This document shows, piece after piece, positions 25,301 through 33,747 of a stretch of DNA of 64,000 nt. Numbering within the stretch: the first letter of the stretch is position 1; each line of letters starts with the position of its first letter. Under the pieces are notes generated by a model. The model was not told the DNA's origin, searched no databases, and worked only from the letters and a program-made list of their open reading frames with translations. Source of the stretch: Bacillota bacterium (GTDB lineage: Bacteria; Bacillota; Clostridia; Acetivibrionales; DTU013); contig JAEZMD010000014.1 of NCBI GenBank assembly GCA_023435745.1, positions 46,608 to 110,607 on the forward strand. Direction: 5' to 3'. A program made the translations under genes and the position numbers.

Positions 25301-27204
25301 TTGTATTTCTTCTCAAGAAGCTCAATAAATTGGCCTAGTTTCCTGCCGGTTTGTACACTCCTTAGGACCTGATCACCGATCCAGAAGGGTATTTTTGCCC
25401 CTGATGCATTAGAAGGGGTGACGATTACCCTATCCTTCTCGATCTTTTCCAACCGCCAGACAGAGCTTCCCAGATAAAATCTGTCACCTAATTTACTTTC
25501 GAATATAAACTCTTCCTGAAGCTCTCCAAGCTTCATTCCCGTATCCCGCAGATATACCGCGTAATTGCCCTTGTTTGGAATTGTGCCGCCATTCATAAGG
25601 CACATTCGTCTTCCCAGCGGACTGCCCCTGACCTTACCGGCGGATCGGTCATAATAGATTCTCGGCTTTGCAGAACCCGGTGAACTGTCGGGAGAGGGAT
25701 CAGCCATCATCAGAAGCACATCCTCGAATTGCTTGAACGGAAGGTCTTTGTAGGGATATGCATTTCGTATCATCGAATAGATTTCCGTAGCATCCTGCTC
25801 ACCTTCGCAGGATATTGAAACGATCTGCTGCGCCAGAATATCAAGACAATTGCGTGGGACAGAGATATCTTCAATATCATATTTTTTAGCCTGATAGGAG
25901 ACAAAAGCAGAATCCAGCAGATCTCCTCTTGTCTTTGGTATAATGACCCCCTTGCTTACCGCATTGAGCTTGTGCCCCGAACGTCCGATTCTTTGCAGCA
26001 CCTGTGAAGAAGTTCCGGGTGAACTGACCTGGACAACCAGATCGATGCTCCCGATATCAATGCCGAGCTCAAGGGATGAAGTGGCCACCAGACAGGTGAT
26101 CTCGCCCTCCTTCAATTGTCGTTCCAGTTCCTGGCGCAGCTCTTTTGAGACAGAGCCGTGATGTGTTTTGACAAAGGATTCCCCGGCAAGTACATTCAGC
26201 CCGGATGCCACCATTTCGGCAACCTTTCTGTTATTGACAAAAATCAAAGTTGACCTGTGCGCTTTGATTAATGCCAGCAATTCCGCATAAATTGCAGGCC
26301 ACACAGTGTTTTCGGACAGCACTTTAAAATCCTTGACCGGCAAACTGACAGATAAGTCGATGAATTTTTTCTGATCGCAATTTATATTGGTGACTTGTCT
26401 GCTTCTCTCCACTCCGGACGATATTACTGCCGTTGCTTGATCCACCGCAAACGACATCGTTGCTTCGACCTGATCCACTTTAGACGACAATTCTGACGAA
26501 GTCCGATTCCCTGCTGACAACATTTCTGCAGCAGTTTGATTTCCTGCAAGGAAATGTGCCGCCTCCTCAAGCGGGTGGATGGTCGCCGTGAGGCCGATGC
26601 GTTTCAAAGGCTTTTCAGCCAGACGTTCAAGCCGCTCCATCGTAACGGCAAGGTGAACTCCGCGTTTATTGGCGCAGACGGAATGTATCTCATCCACGAT
26701 AAGATATTCGACAGTGGCAAACAGCTTTCGATAGGATTCTGACGTGAGCATTATAAAAAGGGATTCCGGCGTTGTAATCAGAATATCAGGCGGATATTTC
26801 TGCATTCTTGTCCGTTCCTTCTGAGGAGTATCGCCGGTGCGTATACCGATCTCAACCTCTGGAAGCTCGATTCCTGAAGACTTTGCTCGCTGCATGATCC
26901 CTTTGATAGGCAGCTCAAGATTCCTGTAAATATCATTGTTTAGCGCTTTCAGCGGTGAGATGTAAACGATCCTGATACCGTCATTTCTGCTGCCGGGTGT
27001 TTTTTCGGTATAGATCTTGTCCAGACATTTCAAAAAAGCAGCAAAAGTCTTTCCTGAACCTGTGGGTGCACAGATGAGCACATTTCTGCCGGATGCAATC
27101 TCCGGCCATCCCCTTTTCTGGGGCTCGCTGGGTATCCCAATGTTTTCGGTGAACCAGTCCCTGACAATAGGACTAAAACTCTTTAGGCAATCAAAACTAT
27201 CCAT
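22366..27204 (-). CDS. Lhr-type DEAD/DEAH-box helicase, very large
   Basis: 1612 residues, similar in size to the long bacterial Lhr (about 1540). EPQKRGWP precedes Walker A APTGSGKT (46-53); VDEIHSV is Walker B, GLTATIHP motif III, and LQRIGRSGHKL motif VI. The N-terminal ~900 residues are the Lhr core (helicase, winged helix, Lhr-specific domain); the C-terminal ~700 residues carry extra winged-helix-like segments (KKILDILNDSGAMFLTDLSK). An Ala/Ser/Thr-rich insert of ~50 residues lies after motif III. ssDNA translocase linked to DNA repair. It has a LexA-type box in its promoter. Confidence 0.92.
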   Translation of the reverse strand: MDSFDCLKSFSPIVRDWFTENIGIPSEPQKRGWPEIASGRNVLICAPTGSGKTFAAFLKCLDKIYTEKTPGSRNDGIRIVYISPLKALNNDIYRNLELPIKGIMQRAKSSGIELPEVEIGIRTGDTPQKERTRMQKYPPDILITTPESLFIMLTSESYRKLFATVEYLIVDEIHSVCANKRGVHLAVTMERLERLAEKPLKRIGLTATIHPLEEAAHFLAGNQTAAEMLSAGNRTSSELSSKVDQVEATMSFAVDQATAVISSGVERSRQVTNINCDQKKFIDLSVSLPVKDFKVLSENTVWPAIYAELLALIKAHRSTLIFVNNRKVAEMVASGLNVLAGESFVKTHHGSVSKELRQELERQLKEGEITCLVATSSLELGIDIGSIDLVVQVSSPGTSSQVLQRIGRSGHKLNAVSKGVIIPKTRGDLLDSAFVSYQAKKYDIEDISVPRNCLDILAQQIVSISCEGEQDATEIYSMIRNAYPYKDLPFKQFEDVLLMMADPSPDSSPGSAKPRIYYDRSAGKVRGSPLGRRMCLMNGGTIPNKGNYAVYLRDTGMKLGELQEEFIFESKLGDRFYLGSSVWRLEKIEKDRVIVTPSNASGAKIPFWIGDQVLRSVQTGRKLGQFIELLEKKYNQEDFFEFVLRECGMDRTAAENLRTYIADQLAATGCLPGANRIVCEHFSDEVGDRRIIIHSPFGGRINAPLAVILQAKLSKLLNCRMEYVYNNDGVLLHILGYTGKLSNLFSLIDLESLKDEIFELLPEAYLFNVNFRYNLTRSLLVDMNGFGKRTPLWVQRLRCAETAGAVLKEPDHPAVVETYRECMNDIFDIRSLYEVLEQIAAGKIRVKDVYTEKPSPFSTELIFNFWQIYQYIYDLPVAERRNQLLVNDRDFIRLAAGVNGEYDLLDPRAIAAVEEELKEYRFNRTFKNADELYYYLYSFGELKAEPYSTQRFIGTDAQTVGEMLALLEGQRRIVRTLMNKEDEQAVMGGQDRHGKKDGQDVLGGLYWVASEDYPLYRIVAGEDPENTTLRVGKLGEEKEARAADLLSSYIFDLSPGVIEAAVRLIRRAVMLRGPFTIKELSVQYTMKKGLLQQAVDKLVASGEVYRIKEAALQEDTIYCHSKIYERIKQKTVVMARSDIKPKEPEVYCRYLFEKNLFHEHILPQDEKLTEVVRLLQGQYMPVSWWEDFIFPSRIDKYEPKMLDYLCATGILQWRGRTNKNTREAAFFLITDEEDSREQELALRSHFRQELADERLKLQDEGYVSENRQMIQEFTADEIEKKILDILNDSGAMFLTDLSKRVRLSPPELLAKLEGLVWRGVAANDSFSVARYYMDTERKNSPWLKYNTTPNMGRWYRTSLISSTDTFNMTNCSSAANSDGAFQQIYTESVVSDTSASTPERVEEALHDHIWSLLDKYGLISREIANAEKGAFKWADIYTWLKNNEFTSGIKRGFYVSGLSGIQFSSDMHINRIRMLDNSSDEEQYITLCNCDPANPYKDILSSVSPVRLGKQQGTAVVFRDGKPVLVVREYGSTFQPLTDDPDILEKAVSSFVDSFQNRRIWTGRKNLITEYWLESGQNEERCKIEDSPIYDKLLELGYDRGYSGVTLWRKSL

Positions 27205-27237
27205 CCGCCATCCCCATCAAATCCATAAACTGTATAC

Positions 27238-27266
27238 ATGTTATCAAACATGTGTTCGCATGTCAA
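27238..27266 (-). promoter_or_regulatory. Helicase promoter containing a LexA (SOS) box
   Basis: Minus-strand TTGACA (27261-27266), 17 bases, TAACAT (27238-27243). Between them, 27245-27258 reads CGAACACATGTTTG, matching 13 of 14 positions of the Gram-positive LexA/DinR consensus CGAACRNRYGTTYC. Predicts SOS induction of the Lhr-type helicase. Confidence 0.75.
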
Positions 27267-27379
27267 GAGAGCTTTATTTATAATATGATAGGTGTATGAC
27301 GTTTTTCAGGGCATATCTAAAGACTATGCTTTCCTATAAAAACAATTTAACATTTTTAATTTGAGCAAGTGAGCTGTGG

Positions 27380-27502
27380 GCCGAGCAAAATTTTCGGTTG
27401 TGTTAAAGTTTAGTGTATTGGCTGAGCAAAATTTTCGTCTGTGTTCAAATTTAAGCTATTAGCTGAGCAAAATTTTCGTCTGTGTTCAGAAATTCTGTAT
27501 AA
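27380..27502. repeat. Three 41-bp direct repeats with palindromic core
   Basis: Units begin at 27380, 27421 and 27462. Each has a conserved ~25-base half containing GAGCAAAATTTTCG and ending TGTGTT, and a ~16-base variable half. The core AAAATTTT is self-complementary. Not a CRISPR array: too few units and the variable parts are too short. Confidence 0.75.
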
Positions 27503-27514
27503 TTATGTTATAAT
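27485..27514 (+). promoter_or_regulatory. Candidate extended -10 promoter of an orphan transcript
   Basis: TATAAT at 27509-27514 preceded by TGT (extended -10) with a weak TTCAGA 18 bases upstream. It points right into ~280 non-coding bases that end at the hairpin at 27795-27831, so a small RNA is possible. Confidence 0.4.
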
Positions 27515-27794
27515 GTTAAACACAATCGCAATTTTTACTCATTTTTCACTGTATGACTTAAGAAATTTGAACACCTTCGCATTTTTTGCACATTTTTACT
27601 TACATTCTTGGCAAGCACGGTAGCCAGATAGGTTGTCACCGGACTAAATCATTTTAAGTCGGATGCCAAGGTCAAACTGCATCGGAATTAGTCACACAAT
27701 TTTGCATTTCATTTAGAAATTAATCTTGAAATGGCAACAGACACTAACACCGCTCTATACCACAAGGTTTCATGGCTTTTTTCATCTTAATATA

Positions 27795-27831
27795 AAAAGA
27801 TTGCCTCATTCACTAGACAATCTTTTATCCT
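27795..27831. terminator. Terminator, probably that of smc-ftsY, possibly bidirectional
   Basis: AAAAGATTG and CAATCTTTT form a 9-base stem with a 14-base loop. On the minus strand it ends in TTTTTAT, on the plus strand in TTTTATCCTTTATTT. It lies beyond the repeat copy that follows ftsY. Confidence 0.6.
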
Positions 27832-27882
27832 TTATTTATTCATGTGCTTGCCTTTCACAATAGGTTCAAGGAATGTCACCAA

Positions 27883-28010
27883 CTAACTGTTCAAAGGCAG
27901 TACAATATGGATACTGTGTAATAAAAGGAAACATTTGCGGAATACAGCTCATGCAAATGAAGCTCTAGTTTCCGCAATTGCACAATATTCATCATGGTCT
28001 GATCAGTGAC
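27883..28010 (-). repeat. MITE-like palindromic element, copy 2 (inverted, internally deleted)
   Basis: Read on the minus strand it follows copy 1 closely: GTCACTGATCAG, ATATTGTGCAAT, GCGGAAAC, AGAGCTTCATTTGCA, GAGCTGTAT, then jumps to the right part (ATTCCGC..A..GTTTCCTTTTATT) and ends TTGAACAGTTAG. About 110 interior bases of copy 1 are missing. It begins 13 bases after the ftsY stop and marks the right edge of the accessory block, opposite in orientation to copy 1. Confidence 0.78.
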
Positions 28011-28022
28011 TCAACATCATTT

Positions 28023-28931
28023 TCACGAAAACAACGCCTCTACAAACTCTCTGGCGTTGAACGGCTGCAGATCCTCGAGCTGTTCTCCGACGCCGATCAG
28101 CTTTACAGGCACGTCCAGTTCCGACTTGATTGCAATGATTATGCCGCCCTTTGCTGTACCGTCCAGCTTCGTCAGTACGATCCCAGAAATATCAGTAACC
28201 TCACTGAAGGTCTTTGCCTGCGAAACCGCATTTTGTCCGGTAGTTGCATCCAGTACAAGCAGATTTTCGCGTTTGGCATTCGGCATCTCGCGGTCAATTA
28301 TGCGGGAAACCTTCCTCAGTTCCTCCATTAGGTTCTTCTTTGTATGAAGACGGCCGGCTGTGTCGCATATCAATACGTCGGCTTTCCTGGCTCTTGCCGC
28401 CGCAATGGCGTCATAAATAACAGCGGCGGGATCCGATCCCTCATCCTGTTTGATCAGTTCAACGCCGACCCTGTCGGCCCAAATTTGCAGCTGATCTATA
28501 GCTGCAGCCCTGAAAGTGTCAGCTGCGGCCATAATGACCTTTTTCCCGCTCTTTTTCAGTTGATTGGCAATCTTGCCTATGGAGGTGGTCTTACCCACCC
28601 CGTTGACGCCTATGACGACGATCACGGCAGGCGCAGGCTCTATATCCAGCTTCTGCGTTTCTTCTCCCAGAATCTCGACCAACGCATCCTTAATAAGATC
28701 CTTTATTTTCAGCGGATCGGTGATTTTTCCTTCCTTCACTTTTTTCCTGGTGCTATCCATGATCCTAAGTGAGGTTTCAATCCCAAGATCTGCTGTGATC
28801 AGCACCTCCTCAAGCTCGTCAAAAAGGTCGTCGTCCACCTTGCCAAACGAGACCAGCACCTGATCAATTTTTTCTGTAATTCCTTTTCGTGTTTTTGAAA
28901 GTCCTTCTTTTAGTTTATCAAAAAAGCCCAT
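28023..28931 (-). CDS. ftsY: Signal recognition particle receptor FtsY
   Basis: SRP receptor GTPase at the membrane. 302 residues, the short Gram-positive form without the acidic N-terminal domain. GVNGVGKTTSIGK (about residue 107), DTAGRLHTKKNLMEEL and TKLDGTAKGG are the G motifs. One base separates it from the smc stop. Normally followed by ylxM; here followed by the inverted repeat element and the accessory block. Confidence 0.98.
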   Translation of the reverse strand: MGFFDKLKEGLSKTRKGITEKIDQVLVSFGKVDDDLFDELEEVLITADLGIETSLRIMDSTRKKVKEGKITDPLKIKDLIKDALVEILGEETQKLDIEPAPAVIVVIGVNGVGKTTSIGKIANQLKKSGKKVIMAAADTFRAAAIDQLQIWADRVGVELIKQDEGSDPAAVIYDAIAAARARKADVLICDTAGRLHTKKNLMEELRKVSRIIDREMPNAKRENLLVLDATTGQNAVSQAKTFSEVTDISGIVLTKLDGTAKGGIIIAIKSELDVPVKLIGVGEQLEDLQPFNAREFVEALFS

Positions 28932-28932
28932 A

Positions 28933-31900
28933 TTAGCTCACCTTTTCTCCCATCTTCATTGATACGATCTTCGATATTCCGTGCTCCTGCATCGTGACGC
29001 CATACAGCATGTCGGAGCCCTCCATGGTACCCTTTCTGTGAGTGACCATGACAAACTGCGTCTGAGCCGAATAACTCCTGAGATACTCTATAAACCTGTA
29101 CACATTCGCCTCGTCCAGCGCCGCCTCTATTTCGTCCAGAATACAGAATGGCGTCGGTTTCAGCCGCAATATGGAAAACAGCAGTGCTATCGCTGTAAAC
29201 GCCCGTTCACCGCCGGAAAGCAGCATCATATTCTGCAGCTTCTTTCCCGGAGGCTGCGCTTCGATCTCTATGCCGCTCTCGAGTATATTGTCCTGATCCA
29301 CGAGTATCAATCCGGCCCTGCCGCCGTTAAAAAGTTCCTTGAACACAACATTGAAATTTTCATTGATCAGCTTGAACTGCTCAAGAAACTGCTTTTTCAT
29401 AATAGAGGTCATCTCATAAATAACCCTCAGCAGCTTTTCCCTGGCCTGCTCCATGTCATTTCTCTGACTGCTCATAAATTCAAAGCGTTCCTTCGTCTTG
29501 ACATACTCCTCGATGGACGCGACATTGACGGGCCCCAGCTCTTTGATGGAATTTCGCAGTTCATTGATCTTCTTCTGAGCCTGGGTCAGGCTGCCGATGT
29601 CTTTCCTGAGCTGTGACGCAGCGGAATATGTAAGCTCATATTCATTCCACATCCGATCCTGCTGAGCCTCCATCTCAGTCTCTATCTTTGCCTTCTTAAC
29701 CTCAACCCTGGAGTACTCCTCCTGAAGGAGCAGAATGGTTTTATTTGCTTCATTGATCTTGTTGACAATATCATAAAGATCCTCCTCCATGATCCTTCGC
29801 TCCTCCGCCAGCCTGTCCAGTTCAAAGGTTTTGCCTGACTTTTCCTCATTATGCCTTCGAATCTGCTCGTTCAGGCCTTTGTTCAGCTCCTGCAGGTGAC
29901 CGATCTCGCCTAGAGCCTTGTTCTTTTCGCTTTCTCTCCTGCTGATACTCTTTATAATCGCGTCCTTCTCAGCAGCAAGCCTGTCTGAATTTTCCTTAAC
30001 ACTGTCAATACTCTCTCTGATGGAATTGACTGAGATTTTGAAATCTGTAATGTCCGCATGCAGCGCATCCCTGACCGTCTGATCCTCCTTGTGCTTTTCC
30101 TGATGCTCAGCTACGGTTTTTTTAGCTTCATTGATCTCCTGTTCTACGGCTTCCAGCTCCTGTTGGTATTTGTTCATCTCGCGCTCAATCTCGCTGATCT
30201 GCCTTTCCAGCTGCTCCTTTTCCTGCTTGAGCATTTCGATCCTGGCTGAGATCTTCTTCATGTTTTCATCCACCTGCGCAAGATGGCTTTCATCCCTTAT
30301 TTTAACCAACTCATTGTTCTTCATATCGCCTTCGGTGGTTGAAATATCTTTATTAAGCTGCACGATATCCTCCGTCAGCAGTTTGATATCATTTTCGAGC
30401 TGCTTCTCCGTGCCCCTTAGTGCTTTGAGCTCCGCATCCAGTTCGCTTATTTCTCTGCTTCGGCTTAAAATACCTGTACCTCTATTCTCAACGCTGCCGC
30501 CGGACATGGATCCTCCAGTACTGAGTAAATCGCCTTCGAGCGTCACAATCCTAAATGAATACCCAAAGGTTCTGGCCATTTTTATCGCATTATCCAGGGA
30601 ATCCACTACGACAACCTTACCCAAAAGGCTTGCAATAATACCGTTATACTGCGGATCGACCGTGACAAGGTCGCTTGCTATACCGCAGAAGCCTGCGCTG
30701 TTTTTGATGCGCTGCATGGTATTGCATTCGAAGCTTTTTCCGTTTACAGCGCTGATGGGCAAAAATGTCGCACGCCCCAGCTTATTGCTTTTCAGGTATT
30801 CAATCGCTCGTTTTGCGTCCTCCTCTGTCTGAGTGACAATGTTTTGAAGTGCGCCGCCCAGTGTGATTTCAATAGCAACCTCATATTTTTTGTCCGTATT
30901 GATCAGCTGTGCCAGCGCTCCATGAATCCCCCTGCCGAAATCCGCTGATCCGCGGCATGCCTGAAGCACTTCACGGACGCTTCTGTTATACCCCTCCAGA
31001 TTCTGTTCCATTTCCTTGAGAGTTCTGACTCTGGATATTTTATATTGAACATCGGATTTAAGCTTATTCTCTCTTGTCCTCAGCTCATCAAGCAGCTTGT
31101 CGGATTCGTTGCGTTCTCCCAACAGCCCGTCCAATTTCTCTTTTTGCTTCCGGATTTCCTCTGAAGCATGCCGTATACTTTCTGCCAAATCTTCCTTCTT
31201 CATTCTTTCGCGGTCATTCTCAACGACATGCTGATATACTTCGCTGTCGATGCTTCTTTGCCGCTTTTGCATATTTTCAATATGAGTCCTGACATTCCCG
31301 ATCTGCATTTTCTTATCGGACTGAATGTCCATTTTATCCATGATACCGGATTTCAGCAGTTCAATATGCCGTTCGTTTTCGTCCAGCGTTTTCAGGAGCT
31401 CCTCCATCTGCTTTTCATATTCGGAAAGCTTCTCGCTGTAGGTCGTTAACTGCTTCTCCAGATACTTCAGCTTGTCCTGCTTACCGGCCTCTTCCTTGTC
31501 CAGCCCTTCAATTTTCGCCTTCAATTCAGCATTTTCCGTATCGAGCCTCTCTACATTCTGCTGAAGATTTGCTATCTTCTCGTCATTGAGCTTGATATCA
31601 GAGGTGCAGCGCTCAAGGATCGTATCCAGTTCGTGGTACTTCTCCCTTGCAGCCTCAAGCTTCTCGTCGAAGGCCTTGAGCAGATCTGTCTTTTCCCTGT
31701 TGGAGCCGGTGATCTCGTTAAGCTTGATGGTTTGCTCATCTATATTATCCTTGACGGTTTTATACTGCTCTTCGAATTCCTTCAGCCTTGCATTGAACTT
31801 GTCCATGCTGTCAAGATATACGTTGACCTCGAGCTCTTTCAGGCTCTCTCTGAGGTCCAGGTATCTCCGGGCGTTTTCAGACTGCTCCTTCAGCGGTCCC

Positions 31901-32505
31901 AGCTGCGTTTCCAGCTCTATGATGATATCATTGATCCTCTCGACGTTCTGCCTGGTCAGCTCCAGCTTCTTTTCTGCTTCCTGCTTTCTGACCTTATACT
32001 TCATGATTCCGGAGGCTTCCTCGAAAATATGCCTCCTGTCCTCGGAACGGGAGCTGAGGATCTCATCAACCCTTCCCTGCCCTATGACGGAATAGCCGTC
32101 CCTGCCGATACCCGTGTCCAGCAGCAGCTCTGTAATGTCCTTCAATCTGCACGCAGTCTTATTGATCAGGTATTCACTTTCACCCGAACGGAATACCCTG
32201 CGGGTAATTGTGACCTCTCCAAATGCCAGGGGCAATGATGAATCGGAATTATCCAGCGTGATGGAGACCTCGGCAAATCCCAGCGGTTTCCTGTGTTCTG
32301 TGCCTGCGAATATGATATCTTCCATTTTTGATCCGCGCAGCGTTTTTACGCTCTGTTCTCCAAGTACCCAGCGAATGGCGTCGGCAATGTTGCTTTTCCC
32401 GCTTCCGTTCGGTCCGACAACGGCTGTGATGCCGCCGTTGAAATCAAGACTGATTTTCTCGGCAAAGGACTTGAATCCTTGCATATCCAAACGTTTTAAA
32501 TACAA
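28933..32505 (-). CDS. smc: Chromosome segregation protein SMC
   Basis: 1190-residue condensin ATPase that compacts and aligns chromosome arms with ScpA/ScpB. TTG start with GGGGG seven bases upstream. Walker A GPNGSGKSNI at 31-40, two long coiled-coil arms, the hinge around residues 510-640 (GRGIHGALAQLI ... GDLLSTGGSMSGG), ABC signature LLSGGERAFTAIAL and Walker B FCILDEIEAALDEANV near the end. In the usual order rnc-(radical SAM)-smc-ftsY. Confidence 0.98.
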   Translation of the reverse strand: MYLKRLDMQGFKSFAEKISLDFNGGITAVVGPNGSGKSNIADAIRWVLGEQSVKTLRGSKMEDIIFAGTEHRKPLGFAEVSITLDNSDSSLPLAFGEVTITRRVFRSGESEYLINKTACRLKDITELLLDTGIGRDGYSVIGQGRVDEILSSRSEDRRHIFEEASGIMKYKVRKQEAEKKLELTRQNVERINDIIIELETQLGPLKEQSENARRYLDLRESLKELEVNVYLDSMDKFNARLKEFEEQYKTVKDNIDEQTIKLNEITGSNREKTDLLKAFDEKLEAAREKYHELDTILERCTSDIKLNDEKIANLQQNVERLDTENAELKAKIEGLDKEEAGKQDKLKYLEKQLTTYSEKLSEYEKQMEELLKTLDENERHIELLKSGIMDKMDIQSDKKMQIGNVRTHIENMQKRQRSIDSEVYQHVVENDRERMKKEDLAESIRHASEEIRKQKEKLDGLLGERNESDKLLDELRTRENKLKSDVQYKISRVRTLKEMEQNLEGYNRSVREVLQACRGSADFGRGIHGALAQLINTDKKYEVAIEITLGGALQNIVTQTEEDAKRAIEYLKSNKLGRATFLPISAVNGKSFECNTMQRIKNSAGFCGIASDLVTVDPQYNGIIASLLGKVVVVDSLDNAIKMARTFGYSFRIVTLEGDLLSTGGSMSGGSVENRGTGILSRSREISELDAELKALRGTEKQLENDIKLLTEDIVQLNKDISTTEGDMKNNELVKIRDESHLAQVDENMKKISARIEMLKQEKEQLERQISEIEREMNKYQQELEAVEQEINEAKKTVAEHQEKHKEDQTVRDALHADITDFKISVNSIRESIDSVKENSDRLAAEKDAIIKSISRRESEKNKALGEIGHLQELNKGLNEQIRRHNEEKSGKTFELDRLAEERRIMEEDLYDIVNKINEANKTILLLQEEYSRVEVKKAKIETEMEAQQDRMWNEYELTYSAASQLRKDIGSLTQAQKKINELRNSIKELGPVNVASIEEYVKTKERFEFMSSQRNDMEQAREKLLRVIYEMTSIMKKQFLEQFKLINENFNVVFKELFNGGRAGLILVDQDNILESGIEIEAQPPGKKLQNMMLLSGGERAFTAIALLFSILRLKPTPFCILDEIEAALDEANVYRFIEYLRSYSAQTQFVMVTHRKGTMEGSDMLYGVTMQEHGISKIVSMKMGEKVS

Positions 32506-32617
32506 TTAAAAACCCCCGTTTGTAATAATAAAGCATCGTAAAAAATACTTCCAAGTGCAACTTCATTTTAACATAACTGGAGACAGATTCAATATTATTT
32601 CTTGCTGCAGTATTTCT

Positions 32618-32680
32618 GTTATTGTTCAGTCCTTTATTGATATTGTGCAATAGCAGAAACAAGACCTCTGAACAGTAATA
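32618..32680 (+). repeat. MITE-like element, copy 3 (minimal, ~63 bp)
   Basis: Left end GTTATTGTTCAG, then GATATTGTGCAATAGC and GAAACAAG, joined directly to the right-end sequence CTCTGAACAGTAAT. Same orientation as copy 1 with nearly all of the interior deleted. It lies between the radical SAM gene and smc. Confidence 0.7.
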
Positions 32681-32697
32681 TATTTCTCACTGCATGG

Positions 32698-33747
32698 TTA
32701 TTTCTGCCGGATGATCAGTTCTCTTGATAAAGTATCCTGTGGCAATACTTTGATTTGGCCGATGGCATAACGCTCCTTAATATATTGAATGTTGGAACGA
32801 TTCTGTCCGATTACGTTAGAAATATTGGAAATGCCGGTGTGGATGGTGAGATTCTCGGTTCCGGCAAGTCCCAGCTTTTCAATAGCAGCTTCCAACCGCC
32901 CACGCATCAGTCTGGACTCCACCAACTGCCTGAATGCCGGATGCATTGGCCCTGTCACCACATCCGTCTCGGAACCCTCCCGTATCGTATCCGTGGGCTG
33001 AAGGCCTATCCTGATCACCTTGATCTGATTGTCCTCATAAAGCTCCAGCAGCTGTGCGCAAAGCGCCACCGCCTTTTCAAGGCTTTGCGGCTTGTATGCT
33101 CCTCTTAGGTATTGGCTTTCCAGCTCCGTTCCCCTAATTACCAGCAAAGGATAGATTCGAACAATACTCGGAGCAATACGTATCACCTTCCTGGCTGTTC
33201 TCAGACATGTTTCATCGGTATCCCCCGGAAGGCCGGTCATGGTCTGAATGCCCAACATAAATCCCATGCGCCTGATCAGGGCAGCGGCTTCATAAACACA
33301 GGCAGCATTGTGGCCACGGCAGCTTGCGCGAAGAACCTCATCCTCAAGACTCTGCACACCAAGCTCTATTGTTCTGACACCATAATGCCACAGCATCCTC
33401 AAATTTTCTTCGTCGATGCAGTCAGGTCTGGTAGAAATGCGTATTTGTGTGATTCCGGCATTGGACAGGTACTGTGAAGCCAGTGACAGAAAGCTCTCCT
33501 GCATAGATGGGTCAATTGCCGTGAAGCTGCCCCCATAAAAAGCGATTTCGGTATTATCCTCCGGCTCCATGGTAGCAAGATGTGTTTCAATGATCTGAGG
33601 TATTTTCTGCGGGCTCATATCCTCGATCTGTCCGCTGATCTTCTTCTGATTGCAAAAGATGCAGTCGTTAGGACAGCCCTTATGCGGCACAAAAATCGGG
33701 ATGATCTTATGCCTGCTGGTGGGGATACTCCCATGTCTCCCGGTCAT
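32698..33747 (-). CDS. Radical SAM protein, Elp3-like
   Basis: 349 residues. GCPNDCIFCNQKK (about residue 25) is the canonical CX3CX2C cluster motif; IAFYGGSFTAIDPS, STRPDCIDEENL and IELGVQSLEDEVL follow the Elp3/HemN-like barrel. The C-terminal acetyltransferase domain of true Elp3 is absent. A gene of this family commonly lies between rnc and smc in Clostridia; its substrate is not established. Its ATG overlaps the rnc TGA by four bases. Confidence 0.85.
   Translation of the reverse strand: MTGRHGSIPTSRHKIIPIFVPHKGCPNDCIFCNQKKISGQIEDMSPQKIPQIIETHLATMEPEDNTEIAFYGGSFTAIDPSMQESFLSLASQYLSNAGITQIRISTRPDCIDEENLRMLWHYGVRTIELGVQSLEDEVLRASCRGHNAACVYEAAALIRRMGFMLGIQTMTGLPGDTDETCLRTARKVIRIAPSIVRIYPLLVIRGTELESQYLRGAYKPQSLEKAVALCAQLLELYEDNQIKVIRIGLQPTDTIREGSETDVVTGPMHPAFRQLVESRLMRGRLEAAIEKLGLAGTENLTIHTGISNISNVIGQNRSNIQYIKERYAIGQIKVLPQDTLSRELIIRQK

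Noticed and set aside
27380..27502. CRISPR array
   Set aside because: Only three units, spacers of ~16 bases and no cas genes nearby.
30131..30832. 233-codon plus-strand open frame
   Set aside because: Mirror of the smc coiled-coil coding sequence (Ser/Leu rich), a known artefact.
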